Assembly: GCA_017541325.1 (NCBI GenBank)
Contig: JAFXZI010000003.1
Span: forward strand, 1 to 64,000
From: Bacilli bacterium
GTDB lineage: Bacteria > Bacillota_I > Bacilli_A > RF39 > UBA660
Reading direction: 5' to 3'
Length of the DNA: 64,000 bases
The notes under the pieces were generated by a model. That model was not told the origin of the DNA and ran no database searches. It saw only the letters and a program-made list of their open reading frames with translations. The translations under genes and the position numbers were made by a program. Below are positions 18,175-26,080 of the stretch, piece by piece (the stretch's first letter is position 1; each line of letters begins with the position of its first letter).

Positions 18175-19522
18175 TTTCTTCCCCTTTCGCATCACTTTGA
18201 TAACTTAAGAAAGTAGATGTATTCCTTTTAAATAATAATTCTATCGTTTTAGTAGGTCCATTACGATGTTTTGCTACTATAAATTCGCTAATACTTGTAT
18301 TATTATCAGTTATTTTAGATTTGTCATAATAGTCATCTCTATATAAGAATGCTACTATGTCAGCATCTTGTTCAATAGATCCTGATTCTCTTAAATCTGA
18401 AATAATTGGTCTTTTGTTTTCACGAGCATCTACAGCACGAGATAATTGTGCTAAAGCTACAACTGGTACATCTAGTTCCATTGCCATTGTTTTTAATGCT
18501 CTAGATATATCTGATACTTCTTGTTGTCTATTTCCACCATAGTTAGCACCAGAAGAAATTAATTGTAAGTAGTCGACAATTACTAGTCCTAAACCTTCTT
18601 CACTACTTGCAAGTCTTCTACATTTACTTCTTATCTCTCCTATAGTAACTCCTGGAGTATCATCCATATATAGTTTTGCATCAGATAGTTGTGAAATAGC
18701 TTCATTTATTCTTTTCCAATCTTCATTTAATAATTTTCCTGTTGCGATTTTATTACCTTCAACTTGTCCTAAGCTGGATAACATACGATTAGCTAATTGT
18801 TCTGCTCCCATCTCCATGTTAAATAGAGCTACTGTTTTATCTGTATTTAAGGCAACATTTGTAGCTAAATTTACTGCAAAGGCAGTTTTTCCCATAGCAG
18901 GACGAGCTGCAATTATTATTAATTGATGTTCATGAAGTCCTGTTGTTAATTTATCTATATCATACCATCCAGTAGGTATACCAGTTACATCACTTTTTGT
19001 TTTAGATAAAAACTCTAGATTTTGTTCTGCTTTATTAAGAACTTCTCTTATTGTTTTAAATTCAGTAGAACGTCTATTTTTAACTACACTAAGAATTCTT
19101 CTTTCTGCATCATCTATAGTTTCATTAACATTCTTATCTGCTTCATAAGCACTAGATGTAATATCATTTGATACTTCAATCAACTTACGTAATAAAGCAC
19201 TATCTTCAACAGATTTAATATATTGATCTATATGGGCAGAAGTAGCGGTCTTTTCAAGAATTTCAGTTAAGTATTCAACTCCACCTACTTCAGATAATAT
19301 ATTTTTGTTTTTTAATTCAGTAGTTACTGTTGTAAGGTCAATTGGTATTTTGTTTTCATGCATTTCTTTAACAGTTCTAAATATTTTAGAATTATTATTA
19401 GAATAAAATGCTTCAGGAGTTAGTGAATCACATGCTTTTTCTAGTGCATGTTTCTCTAAAAACATAGATCCTATGACAGCTTGTTCTGCTTCTATATTAT
19501 TAGGCACTTCTCTTATAGGCAT
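18167..19522 (-). CDS. dnaC: Replicative DNA helicase (DnaB family, DnaC of Bacillus)
   Basis: The hexameric 5'-3' helicase of the replication fork. The 451-residue protein has the N-terminal DnaB domain (about 5-105, NNIEAEQAVIGSMF) and a RecA-like domain with Walker A ARPAMGKTA (206-214), Walker B VIVDYLQLIS near 309 and the DnaB-type SDLRESGSIEQDADIV near 369. No intein is present. It lies 12 nt after rplI in the gdpP-rplI-dnaC order seen in Bacillus, and it overlaps the M23 gene by 8 nt. Confidence 0.97.
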   Translation of the reverse strand: MPIREVPNNIEAEQAVIGSMFLEKHALEKACDSLTPEAFYSNNNSKIFRTVKEMHENKIPIDLTTVTTELKNKNILSEVGGVEYLTEILEKTATSAHIDQYIKSVEDSALLRKLIEVSNDITSSAYEADKNVNETIDDAERRILSVVKNRRSTEFKTIREVLNKAEQNLEFLSKTKSDVTGIPTGWYDIDKLTTGLHEHQLIIIAARPAMGKTAFAVNLATNVALNTDKTVALFNMEMGAEQLANRMLSSLGQVEGNKIATGKLLNEDWKRINEAISQLSDAKLYMDDTPGVTIGEIRSKCRRLASSEEGLGLVIVDYLQLISSGANYGGNRQQEVSDISRALKTMAMELDVPVVALAQLSRAVDARENKRPIISDLRESGSIEQDADIVAFLYRDDYYDKSKITDNNTSISEFIVAKHRNGPTKTIELLFKRNTSTFLSYQSDAKGEENE

Positions 19523-19534
19523 TAAAATCCCTCC

Positions 19535-19975
19535 CTATTTTTCTAACTTAACTTTAATCTTTGCTTCAACCTCTTTATATAATTGAATTACAACATCATG
19601 ATATCCAAGTGATGTTAAAGAATGGTCTAATAATACATCCTTTTTATCTATTTTATATCCTTTTTTTTCTAATTCATCTTTAATTTGTTTTGGACTTATA
19701 CTTCCAAATACTTTATCTGCTTCACCTGTTTTTACTTTAAAAGACAACTCTTCTTTATCAAGTTTTTCTTTTATTTTTAAAGCATTATCCCTATTCTTAT
19801 CATCTAAATCTTTTTCTTTAGCTTTATCTCTTTTAAATTTGGATAAGCTTTGCTCAGTTAATTTAACTGCATACCCTTTTTTAATTAGAAAGTTTTCTCC
19901 ATATCCATCTTTAACTTCCTTAATCTCATCTTTTTTACCTTGCCCTTTTAAATCTTTTAAAAATATGACTTTCAT
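19535..19975 (-). CDS. rplI: 50S ribosomal protein L9
   Basis: L9 binds 23S rRNA at the base of the L1 stalk. At 146 residues it has both domains: the N-terminal beta-sheet module ([21 protein letters not shown], about 1-52) with a long connecting helix (about 40-75), and the C-terminal rRNA-binding module (FGSISPKQI and the end [15 protein letters not shown]). The start follows GAGGTGATAAT. It is flanked by the DHH gene and dnaC. Confidence 0.97.
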   Translation of the reverse strand: MKVIFLKDLKGQGKKDEIKEVKDGYGENFLIKKGYAVKLTEQSLSKFKRDKAKEKDLDDKNRDNALKIKEKLDKEELSFKVKTGEADKVFGSISPKQIKDELEKKGYKIDKKDVLLDHSLTSLGYHDVVIQLYKEVEAKIKVKLEK

Positions 19976-19985
19976 ATTATCACCT

Positions 19986-20948
19986 CTAAATATCTTTTAT
20001 TATTTTATTAAGACTTGATACTACCTCATCAATTTTTTGAGACTTAATAACTGTAGCAGCTTCGAATTCATCTCCTCCACCACCAAGTTTTTCCATTATT
20101 TTACCAACTTTAATTCCACCCATGCTTCTTGCACTAATACCTATTTCATCTTTAGATATTCTTCCTATTACAAAAGATGCTTTAATATTCTTAAAAGTTA
20201 ATAGTATATCAGCTGCTTTTGCAAGTTCTTCTTTATTATAAATATTATTTCTCTTTCCACGACTAATCGCTATACCTTTTCTTTTCTTTACTGATGCTAT
20301 TATCTTTAATCTTTTTACATAATCATCTAAGTTTTGTTTTAGTAAGGTATTAACATATTCCATTGATGCACCTTTGTTCATTAAATAATATGAATAATAA
20401 AATGACTCTTTTGTTGTTTTTAACTGAAAATAGTTTGTATCTAATACTATTCCTCCTAAAAGGAGATTTGATACTTTGCTATTTAATTCAAGCTTTTCTT
20501 TTTCAAAGAATTCAGTTAACATTTCACATGTACTAGAACTGTTTTCATCAATTATACTTAAACCTTTTTTAATACTTGATGTTTTATAGTCATGATGATC
20601 AATATTAATAATATTAATAAATTGATCTACTAATTCAGAGTTTTGTACTAATCCTTGTTTATTAGTATCTAGAATTATTAATAAGCTTTCATCTGTATTA
20701 GATACATCTTTACTTTTAACTGCTTTATACATTGATGAATAATCCTCTAATACCTTTTTTACTCCACTTTCATGTTTAATATCATCAATTATTATAGTTG
20801 ATTCTTTATTCAATGTTTTTAAATAATATGAAAAAGCAATACAACTATTAATTGCGTCTAAATCCATATTTTTATGTGCAACAATATATATTTGAGATGC
20901 TTTATTAATTGAATTTAATAATTCTTTCTTTTTTTCAAATATCTTCAT
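19986..20948 (-). CDS. DHH/DHHA1 phosphoesterase, a shortened GdpP-like protein
   Basis: A 320-residue protein with only the DHH and DHHA1 domains. GdpP at this place in Bacillus (gdpP-rplI-dnaC) also has two membrane segments, a PAS and a degenerate GGDEF domain, all missing here. Motifs are HKNMDLDA (25-32), a second Asp in LLIILDTN, and IDHHDY near 108. The C-terminal glycine motif reads [11 protein letters not shown] where GGGGH is usual, so one substrate-binding His is replaced by Asp. Likely activity is on c-di-AMP or short oligonucleotides (NrnA type). The start at 20948 follows GAGGTGG; an upstream GTG is less likely. Confidence 0.78.
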   Translation of the reverse strand: MKIFEKKKELLNSINKASQIYIVAHKNMDLDAINSCIAFSYYLKTLNKESTIIIDDIKHESGVKKVLEDYSSMYKAVKSKDVSNTDESLLIILDTNKQGLVQNSELVDQFINIINIDHHDYKTSSIKKGLSIIDENSSSTCEMLTEFFEKEKLELNSKVSNLLLGGIVLDTNYFQLKTTKESFYYSYYLMNKGASMEYVNTLLKQNLDDYVKRLKIIASVKKRKGIAISRGKRNNIYNKEELAKAADILLTFKNIKASFVIGRISKDEIGISARSMGGIKVGKIMEKLGGGGDEFEAATVIKSQKIDEVVSSLNKIIKDI

Positions 20949-21010
20949 AAATTCCACCTCAAATCAACAATTATTATACTATAAAAATACTCGTCTGTCA
21001 TCAAAGCAAT

Positions 21011-21036
21011 AAAAAAAGGCTTTTAAGCCTTTATAC
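21011..21036 (-). terminator. Terminator of spoVG
   Basis: On the minus strand AAAGGCTT and AAGCCTTT form an 8-bp stem with a very short loop and a following T run. Confidence 0.85.
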
Positions 21037-21320
21037 TATTCTTCTTCAGTTTCTTCTTCAGGATCTTCTGCTGTTTCGTAAGCATCTAAGATAGCTTTTT
21101 CAAACATTGCTCTTGTTTCAGGATTAATAGGATGAGCTATATCACGATATCCACCAGTAGCAGTTTTTCTACTAGGCATAGCAATAAATAGTCCGTTATC
21201 TCCTTCAATGATTCTAATATCATGTACTGCAAAACTATCATCTAATAAAATTGATGCAATACCTTTCATGCGTGAACTATCTTTGTTGATTTTACGTACG
21301 TTAACAGATGTAATTTTCAT
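21036..21320 (-). CDS. spoVG: SpoVG family nucleic-acid-binding regulator
   Basis: A 94-residue SpoVG protein: MKITSVNVRKINKDSSRMKG, then the FAVHDIRIIEG and MPSRKTATGGYRDIAHPIN blocks. SpoVG binds DNA and RNA and modulates many genes, including in non-sporulating bacteria, so it does not prove sporulation. The tail is acidic (EDPEEETEEE). A strong GAGGGAGGAA site precedes the start. It forms a short unit with its own terminator between rsmA and the DHH gene. Confidence 0.95.
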   Translation of the reverse strand: MKITSVNVRKINKDSSRMKGIASILLDDSFAVHDIRIIEGDNGLFIAMPSRKTATGGYRDIAHPINPETRAMFEKAILDAYETAEDPEEETEEE

Positions 21321-21409
21321 GTCTGTTCCTCCCTCTTAAAGTCTCTTAACTTTATACTTTAATTTTATTATTATACCTATAAAAAGTCAACAAAAAGTAG
21401 ATTATACAT

Positions 21410-22189
21410 CTACTTTATTTCGTTATATATTTCAGCAAAAATTTCTAAACTAATTTTTTCTGCTCTAACAGTTAAATCCATATCATGTTTCTTTAATACT
21501 TTTTCTACTATTTTTAAATCATAATTAGATAGATTGTTCTTTATAGTTTTCCTTTTAAATCTAAAGGAATCTCTAACAAATTTAAAAAATTTATCTTCAT
21601 CATCTATTGGTATTCTTTCTTTACTTTCAAAACAGATAATTGCACTATCTACATTTGGTTCTGGATAAAATGAATGCCTTGATACATTAAATAATTTTTT
21701 TATAGTGTAATAATAGTTTAAATAAACAGTAATAGAAGAATAATCTTTTTCTCCAGGAACAGCACTAAATCTATCCGCTACTTCTTTTTGAACCATTAAT
21801 AATATTTTTTTTGGATTTATCTTACTATTTATAATATGTTCTACTATTGGTGTAGTAATATAATAAGGAATATTTGCAATTACATATAAATTCTTATAAT
21901 TATATTTATTTATATCTTCTTTTATATTTCTATCTAAAAAATCATCAAGTATTATTTCTACATTAGTATTTTTAAATCTATTATTAAGTCCATCTATTAA
22001 TTCATTATCTATTTCATAACTTATTACATTTTTAGATACATCTTTTAGTTTATCTGTAAGAGCTCCATCTCCTGGTCCTATTTCAATAATTAAAGAATCT
22101 TCTTCTATACTTGCTTCTTCAATTATTCTAGTTAATACACTTTCATCTCTAAGGAAGTTTTGTCCATATTTCTTTTTAAAATTATGCAT
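21410..22189 (-). CDS. rsmA: 16S rRNA dimethyladenosine transferase RsmA (KsgA)
   Basis: RsmA dimethylates A1518 and A1519 of 16S rRNA. The start is the ATG at 22189 (MHNFKKKYGQNFLRDE, 259 residues), 6 nt after TAGGTGGGG. It overlaps the end of the 3D-domain gene by 8 nt. Motifs: GQNFLRD, the SAM loop EIGPGDGAL near 35-43 and the catalytic NIPYYIT near 105. Loss of RsmA confers kasugamycin resistance in other bacteria. The usual neighbour rnmV is missing. Confidence 0.97.
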   Translation of the reverse strand: MHNFKKKYGQNFLRDESVLTRIIEEASIEEDSLIIEIGPGDGALTDKLKDVSKNVISYEIDNELIDGLNNRFKNTNVEIILDDFLDRNIKEDINKYNYKNLYVIANIPYYITTPIVEHIINSKINPKKILLMVQKEVADRFSAVPGEKDYSSITVYLNYYYTIKKLFNVSRHSFYPEPNVDSAIICFESKERIPIDDEDKFFKFVRDSFRFKRKTIKNNLSNYDLKIVEKVLKKHDMDLTVRAEKISLEIFAEIYNEIK

Positions 22190-22772
22190 TCCATCCCCAC
22201 CTAACAACTGTGTATTTAACATTTTCTCTTCCTATATCTACTGAACTTTCAGAAACAAATAATAAATCCATAAGATTTCCTTTAATTGCTCCTCCACGAT
22301 CTAATACAATAGCATAGAAATCTTTATATTTTCTTAAATTAGAAACTCTAATAACTGTACCACAAGGAATTTTTTTATCAGCCGCTAGTATTCTAATCTT
22401 TCCATAATCTTTATCATTATAATAAATATTACCATTTCTTACATTGTATCTAATACAAGAAACTCCACCACCGCAGCCTTTACAATCAGGTCCATATCCA
22501 GTCATCTTACCGTTAAATGTAGTTGGATTTGTTTTAGCTGACTTTAAAGCTTCAGTAAAAGAATCAACTTTTTTTATTTCTACAGTAGGTGTTTTATATT
22601 TAGAAACTAAATTAACAGCTTTTAAAGATCTATTTCTACTAATATCATAAGTTTTAGTAGAAGTTACAGTCATAGATGATGCGATAAGCAACAGAAAAAG
22701 AGCACAAAAAACAGGAACTACTGATAAGTTTAAAATATATGATATAGTTCTTTTTCTTTTCTTATTTTTCAT
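22182..22772 (-). CDS. 3D-domain cell-wall protein (YabE/YuiC-like)
   Basis: A 196-residue exported protein. A positively charged N-terminus (KNKKRKR) and hydrophobic segment (about 12-34) form an anchor or signal. The C-terminal 3D domain (about 90-196) has MTGYGPDCKGCGG, the first Asp region ILAADKKIPCGTVIRV, and DRGGAIKGNLMDLLF, giving the three-Asp pattern that resembles MltA-type lytic transglycosylases. It stands where B. subtilis has yabE (tatD-yabE-rnmV-rsmA), but without YabE's DUF348 and G5 modules. It probably acts on peptidoglycan. Overlap with rsmA suggests coupling. Confidence 0.85.
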   Translation of the reverse strand: MKNKKRKRTISYILNLSVVPVFCALFLLLIASSMTVTSTKTYDISRNRSLKAVNLVSKYKTPTVEIKKVDSFTEALKSAKTNPTTFNGKMTGYGPDCKGCGGGVSCIRYNVRNGNIYYNDKDYGKIRILAADKKIPCGTVIRVSNLRKYKDFYAIVLDRGGAIKGNLMDLLFVSESSVDIGRENVKYTVVRWGWNA

Positions 22773-22799
22773 ACTCTTACCTCTATATAAATATTAGCA

Positions 22800-23561
22800 T
22801 TATTGAATATGTAAGTCAAACAACGAAATGCTTGTAGAGCTTGTAATTTTTTCCACAGTTTCTGTTGATAATTCTTTTTGTTTTGCAATTTCTTCTGCAA
22901 TTAAAGGAATATATTTTGGACTATTATCTTCTCCTCGATGTGGTGTTGGTGCCAAATAAGGAGAATCAGTCTCTAATGTTATTTTTTCAATAGGAATTTC
23001 TTTAATAGTTTCTTTTAAATTTGTATTTTTAAAAGTAATTACTCCGCCTATTCCAATATTATATCCAAGTTTTAAATATTCTCTTGCTGTTTCAATTGAT
23101 CCACTAAAACAATGTATTATTCCCTTTAATTGATATTTTTTTAAAATCTTTATAGTATCATCAGTTGCATCTCTCGTATGGATTACAATTGGGTAATTTA
23201 GTTTTTCTGCTAGTTGTAATTGTTTTTCAAATAATTCTATTTGTTTATCTTTATTGTCTTTAACCCAATGATAATCTAACCCTATTTCACCAATTCCTAC
23301 AATTTTATCGTTTGTCTTAATTAAGTTTTCTAGCCAAGAAATATCTTCATCATTAGTATTATCAACTTCATCTGGATGAAATCCTATAGTCATATAGACG
23401 TTTTTATGCTTTTTAATTATTTCTAATCCTTCTAATATATCTTTTTTAGAACAACCACTTAGTACTAATACATTTACTTTATTATCATTGGCTTCTTTTA
23501 TAACTCTATCAATATCTTTATAATATTCACTAAATATATGACAATGATTATCTATATACAT
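22800..23561 (-). CDS. tatD: TatD family metal-dependent DNase
   Basis: A 253-residue TIM-barrel hydrolase of the TatD family, with the N-terminal DNHCHIF metal motif (4-10), GEIGLDYHW near 92-100, the histidine in IVIHTRDA near 126 and the C-terminal ETDSPYLAP. Family members are 3'-5' exonucleases or deacylases. It follows metG by 42 bp, as in Bacillus (metS-yabD). The start has a GGAGG site that falls within a hairpin (see 23567-23596). Confidence 0.95.
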   Translation of the reverse strand: MYIDNHCHIFSEYYKDIDRVIKEANDNKVNVLVLSGCSKKDILEGLEIIKKHKNVYMTIGFHPDEVDNTNDEDISWLENLIKTNDKIVGIGEIGLDYHWVKDNKDKQIELFEKQLQLAEKLNYPIVIHTRDATDDTIKILKKYQLKGIIHCFSGSIETAREYLKLGYNIGIGGVITFKNTNLKETIKEIPIEKITLETDSPYLAPTPHRGEDNSPKYIPLIAEEIAKQKELSTETVEKITSSTSISLFDLHIQ

Positions 23562-23566
23562 AAAAT

Positions 23567-23596
23567 AACCTCCATACTAATTATAGCATGAAGGTT
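23567..23596 (-). promoter_or_regulatory. Hairpin enclosing the tatD ribosome binding site
   Basis: On the minus strand AACCTTCAT and ATGGAGGTT can pair over 9 bp with one wobble. The 3' arm holds the tatD Shine-Dalgarno. It could be a weak metG terminator or reduce tatD translation. Confidence 0.4.
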
Positions 23597-23603
23597 AAAA
23601 TAT

Positions 23604-25136
23604 TTATTTCTTTTCTATTCTTTGGAATAGTACTTTAGCATCATTTACTTTAGTTCCACTTTTATAATATCCAAATTTATCTAAAGTATCGAAGGATTTA
23701 TCTTCTGAATTAATTTGTCTAAAGATTTCTTCTGCAGTTTCTGGTAAAAATGCTTGTAATAAAACAGTTCCATATCTAATAGCTTCTATTAAGTTATATA
23801 AAACAGTATTTAATCTGTCCTTACTATTTTCATCTTTAGCAAGTATCCAAGGAGTTGTTTCATCAATATATTTGTTAGATCTTGAGAATATTCTAAATAC
23901 TGAATCTAGAGCATCTGCTACTTTTAAATCATTCATTTTCGCAAAAGCTTCTTCTTTAGCATTAAGACAAGTATTAATTAAATCTTCATCAAAAGAATCT
24001 GTTACTTCTTTATTTTCAACTATCCCATCATTATATTTATTTAACATACCAATAGTTCTATTAACTAAGTTTCCAAGTGTATTAGCTAAATTAGCATTTA
24101 TTGATCCTTCTAATAAATCTATAGAGAAGTTTCCATCACTTGCAAAAGGCATTTCATGTAATACATAGAATCTTACTGCATCCGCTCCATATTCTTTAAC
24201 TAAATCATCAGCGTAAGATACATTTCCACGTGATTTACTCATTTTATCATTATCAAATAATAACCAAGGATGTCCAAATATTTGTTTTGGCATTTCAAGT
24301 CCTAAAGCATGAAGCATAATTGGCCAATATATTGTATGAAATCTTAAAATATCTTTACCAATTAAATGCAAGTCAGCAGGCCAAACCTTTTTAAAGAAGT
24401 CACTTTCTTTACCATCTATTTCATATCCTGGGAAAGTAATATAGTTAGATAAAGCATCTATCCATACATAAATAACATGCTTATCATCAAAAGTTACAGG
24501 AATTCCCCATTTAAAACTAGTACGAGATACACATAAATCTTGTAATCCTGGTTTAATAAAGTTATTCATTATTTCGTTTTTACGAGATTCTGGTTGGATA
24601 AATTCTGGATGAGAATCAATATAGTCTGCTAACCATTTAGAATATTTACTCATTCTAAAGAAGTATGCTTCTTCTTTTGTTTCTTTAACTTCTCTTCCAC
24701 AATCAGGACATTTACCATCTACTAATTGTGACTCAGTCCAAAACGATTCACATGGAGTACAATATAAACCTACATATTCTCCTTTATATATGTCATCTTG
24801 ATCATAGAACTTTTTAAATATATCTTGAACAACTCTTTCATGATTCTTATCTGTAGTTCTTACAAACTTATCATAACTAGTATTCATAATATCCCAAATA
24901 GTTTTTATTTGACCAGCAATATCATCAACATATTCTTGTGGTTCAATTCCTTTTTCTTTTGCTTTTAATTCTATTTTCTCACCATGTTCATCTGTTCCAG
25001 TTTGAAAATATACATCATATCCTTGTAATCTTTTAAATCTAGCAATAGCATCTGCTAAAACAATTTCATAAGTATTACCTATATGTGGTTTAGAACTTGT
25101 ATATGCAATTGCAGTTGTTATGTAATATTTATCCAT
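23604..25136 (-). CDS. metG: Methionyl-tRNA synthetase, short form
   Basis: MetRS charges initiator and elongator tRNA-Met. The 510-residue protein has KPHIGNTYEIVLADA with HIGN (18-21), two CxxC zinc pairs (CTPCES and CPDCG, about 127-148) and KMSKS near 297. The C-terminal tRNA-binding (EMAP-II-like) domain present in B. subtilis MetS is absent, so this is the short form. Expression is probably controlled by the upstream T-box that senses uncharged tRNA-Met. Confidence 0.96.
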   Translation of the reverse strand: MDKYYITTAIAYTSSKPHIGNTYEIVLADAIARFKRLQGYDVYFQTGTDEHGEKIELKAKEKGIEPQEYVDDIAGQIKTIWDIMNTSYDKFVRTTDKNHERVVQDIFKKFYDQDDIYKGEYVGLYCTPCESFWTESQLVDGKCPDCGREVKETKEEAYFFRMSKYSKWLADYIDSHPEFIQPESRKNEIMNNFIKPGLQDLCVSRTSFKWGIPVTFDDKHVIYVWIDALSNYITFPGYEIDGKESDFFKKVWPADLHLIGKDILRFHTIYWPIMLHALGLEMPKQIFGHPWLLFDNDKMSKSRGNVSYADDLVKEYGADAVRFYVLHEMPFASDGNFSIDLLEGSINANLANTLGNLVNRTIGMLNKYNDGIVENKEVTDSFDEDLINTCLNAKEEAFAKMNDLKVADALDSVFRIFSRSNKYIDETTPWILAKDENSKDRLNTVLYNLIEAIRYGTVLLQAFLPETAEEIFRQINSEDKSFDTLDKFGYYKSGTKVNDAKVLFQRIEKK

Positions 25137-25157
25137 TTTATCCCTTCTTTCTACAAA

Positions 25158-25368
25158 TAAAAAAGTGATACCTATAAGGACGAATGTCTCGTGGTACCAC
25201 CTTAATTCATAACATAAAGTTATCTTAATATCTTAACGCGATAAACGTATTAATCTAACTATTCGATTAACAAACTCAGGACCCATTCGATATACTCATC
25301 TTTTGCTTACTTTCACCTAACTAAGCTCTCTAAAAAAAGACTTATATACTTCTTTCCTTCTTCGTTTT
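25158..25368 (-). ncRNA. T-box riboswitch controlling metG
   Basis: On the minus strand the leader shows AGAGAGCTTAG at its 5' stem I, the T-box AAGGTGGTACCACGA (at 25189-25203) and its partner TCGTCCTT, which build the antiterminator. The competing terminator pairs GTGGTACC with GGTATCAC and ends in TTTTTT (25159-25164). tRNA-Met pairs its UGG-complementary end with the bulge. The specifier is probably ATG in CGAATGGGT (25284-25286), though ATG at 25297-25299 is an alternative. The class is certain; the exact specifier is inferred. Confidence 0.93.
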
Positions 25369-25374
25369 GTAAGT

Positions 25375-25402
25375 ATTATATCATTTAAAATAAATTATTC
25401 AA
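25375..25402 (-). promoter_or_regulatory. Predicted promoter of the T-box/metG transcript
   Basis: On the minus strand TTGAAT (25402-25397) and TATAAT (25380-25375) are 16 bp apart, with TGA before the -10. The -35 covers the stop codon of the upstream gene. Confidence 0.75.
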
Positions 25403-26018
25403 CTGTTTTTTCGTTCATTGATTTAAATCTTTCAAATGCTTCAAGAGATAAATTTTTCAAAGTACCATTTCTAAGTTGAACTTCATTTTTAATTTTATCT
25501 ATTATAGTATCACAATAAAAATCATTTATATAATTAATAATCATTTCTTGTGAATCTTCATCAGGCAATTTATATAACTTCGATAATTCTGGAGAAAACT
25601 TAGTACAAACTTCATCTCTTATTTTTAAATTAATATCATTCTCTAAAACATCTGTTAAACTATCAATATATTTATGAAATTCTTCTATATAAGAATCATC
25701 TATTTTTCTATAATCGACTTTCTTATCAAAATATTCTGCTATTTTTTCTTTTCTAAGAAGAATACAATCTAGAGAAATACTCTTTAATTTTTCTGCTTCC
25801 TTAGAAACAAAATCTTTAATAACATTTTCTTTATATTTTATATTTAATCCATCATATAAATCCATTAAATATCTATTAATAGTAATTTCTTTTAAATCTA
25901 TAAAGTTACTAATTGTATGATTAAGAGAGTCTGCATTATTATCCATGTCTAAATTGATTTTATTTTTAAGTATTTCAAAGTTTTTTTCCATAAACATATC
26001 ATTTATGTCATCTCTCAT
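25395..26018 (-). CDS. Unknown helical soluble protein downstream of mfd
   Basis: A 207-residue protein that I cannot assign to a family. It begins MRDDINDMFMEKNFEILKN after an AAGGTGAATAT site, so it is probably expressed. There is no signal peptide or membrane segment. It is rich in Lys, Asp, Glu, Ile and Asn and likely mostly helical, with possible coiled-coil stretches at about 85-100 and 125-145. There is one Cys at about 80 (LDCILL) and two later, with no metal pattern. It lies 62 bp after mfd and the metG promoter overlaps its end. Location suggests coregulation with mfd only. Confidence 0.7.
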   Translation of the reverse strand: MRDDINDMFMEKNFEILKNKINLDMDNNADSLNHTISNFIDLKEITINRYLMDLYDGLNIKYKENVIKDFVSKEAEKLKSISLDCILLRKEKIAEYFDKKVDYRKIDDSYIEEFHKYIDSLTDVLENDINLKIRDEVCTKFSPELSKLYKLPDEDSQEMIINYINDFYCDTIIDKIKNEVQLRNGTLKNLSLEAFERFKSMNEKTVE

Positions 26019-26025
26019 ATATTCA

Positions 26026-26059
26026 CCTTATTTCTTATAAAAGAATAACAAAAATAAGG
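26026..26059 (-). promoter_or_regulatory. Inverted repeat over the ribosome binding site after mfd
   Basis: On the minus strand CCTTATTT and AAATAAGG can pair over 8 bp with an 18-nt loop. The 3' arm contains the AAGG of the downstream ribosome binding site. It might limit translation of the unknown gene or be chance in AT-rich DNA. Confidence 0.3.
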
Positions 26060-26080
26060 GTTTCAGTCAAGAAACAGAAA

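Noticed and set aside
21036-21320. SpoVG taken as proof of sporulation
   Set aside because: SpoVG is widespread in non-sporulating Bacillota, and no sporulation-specific gene (such as yabG, sspF, bofA or csfB at their usual places) is seen.
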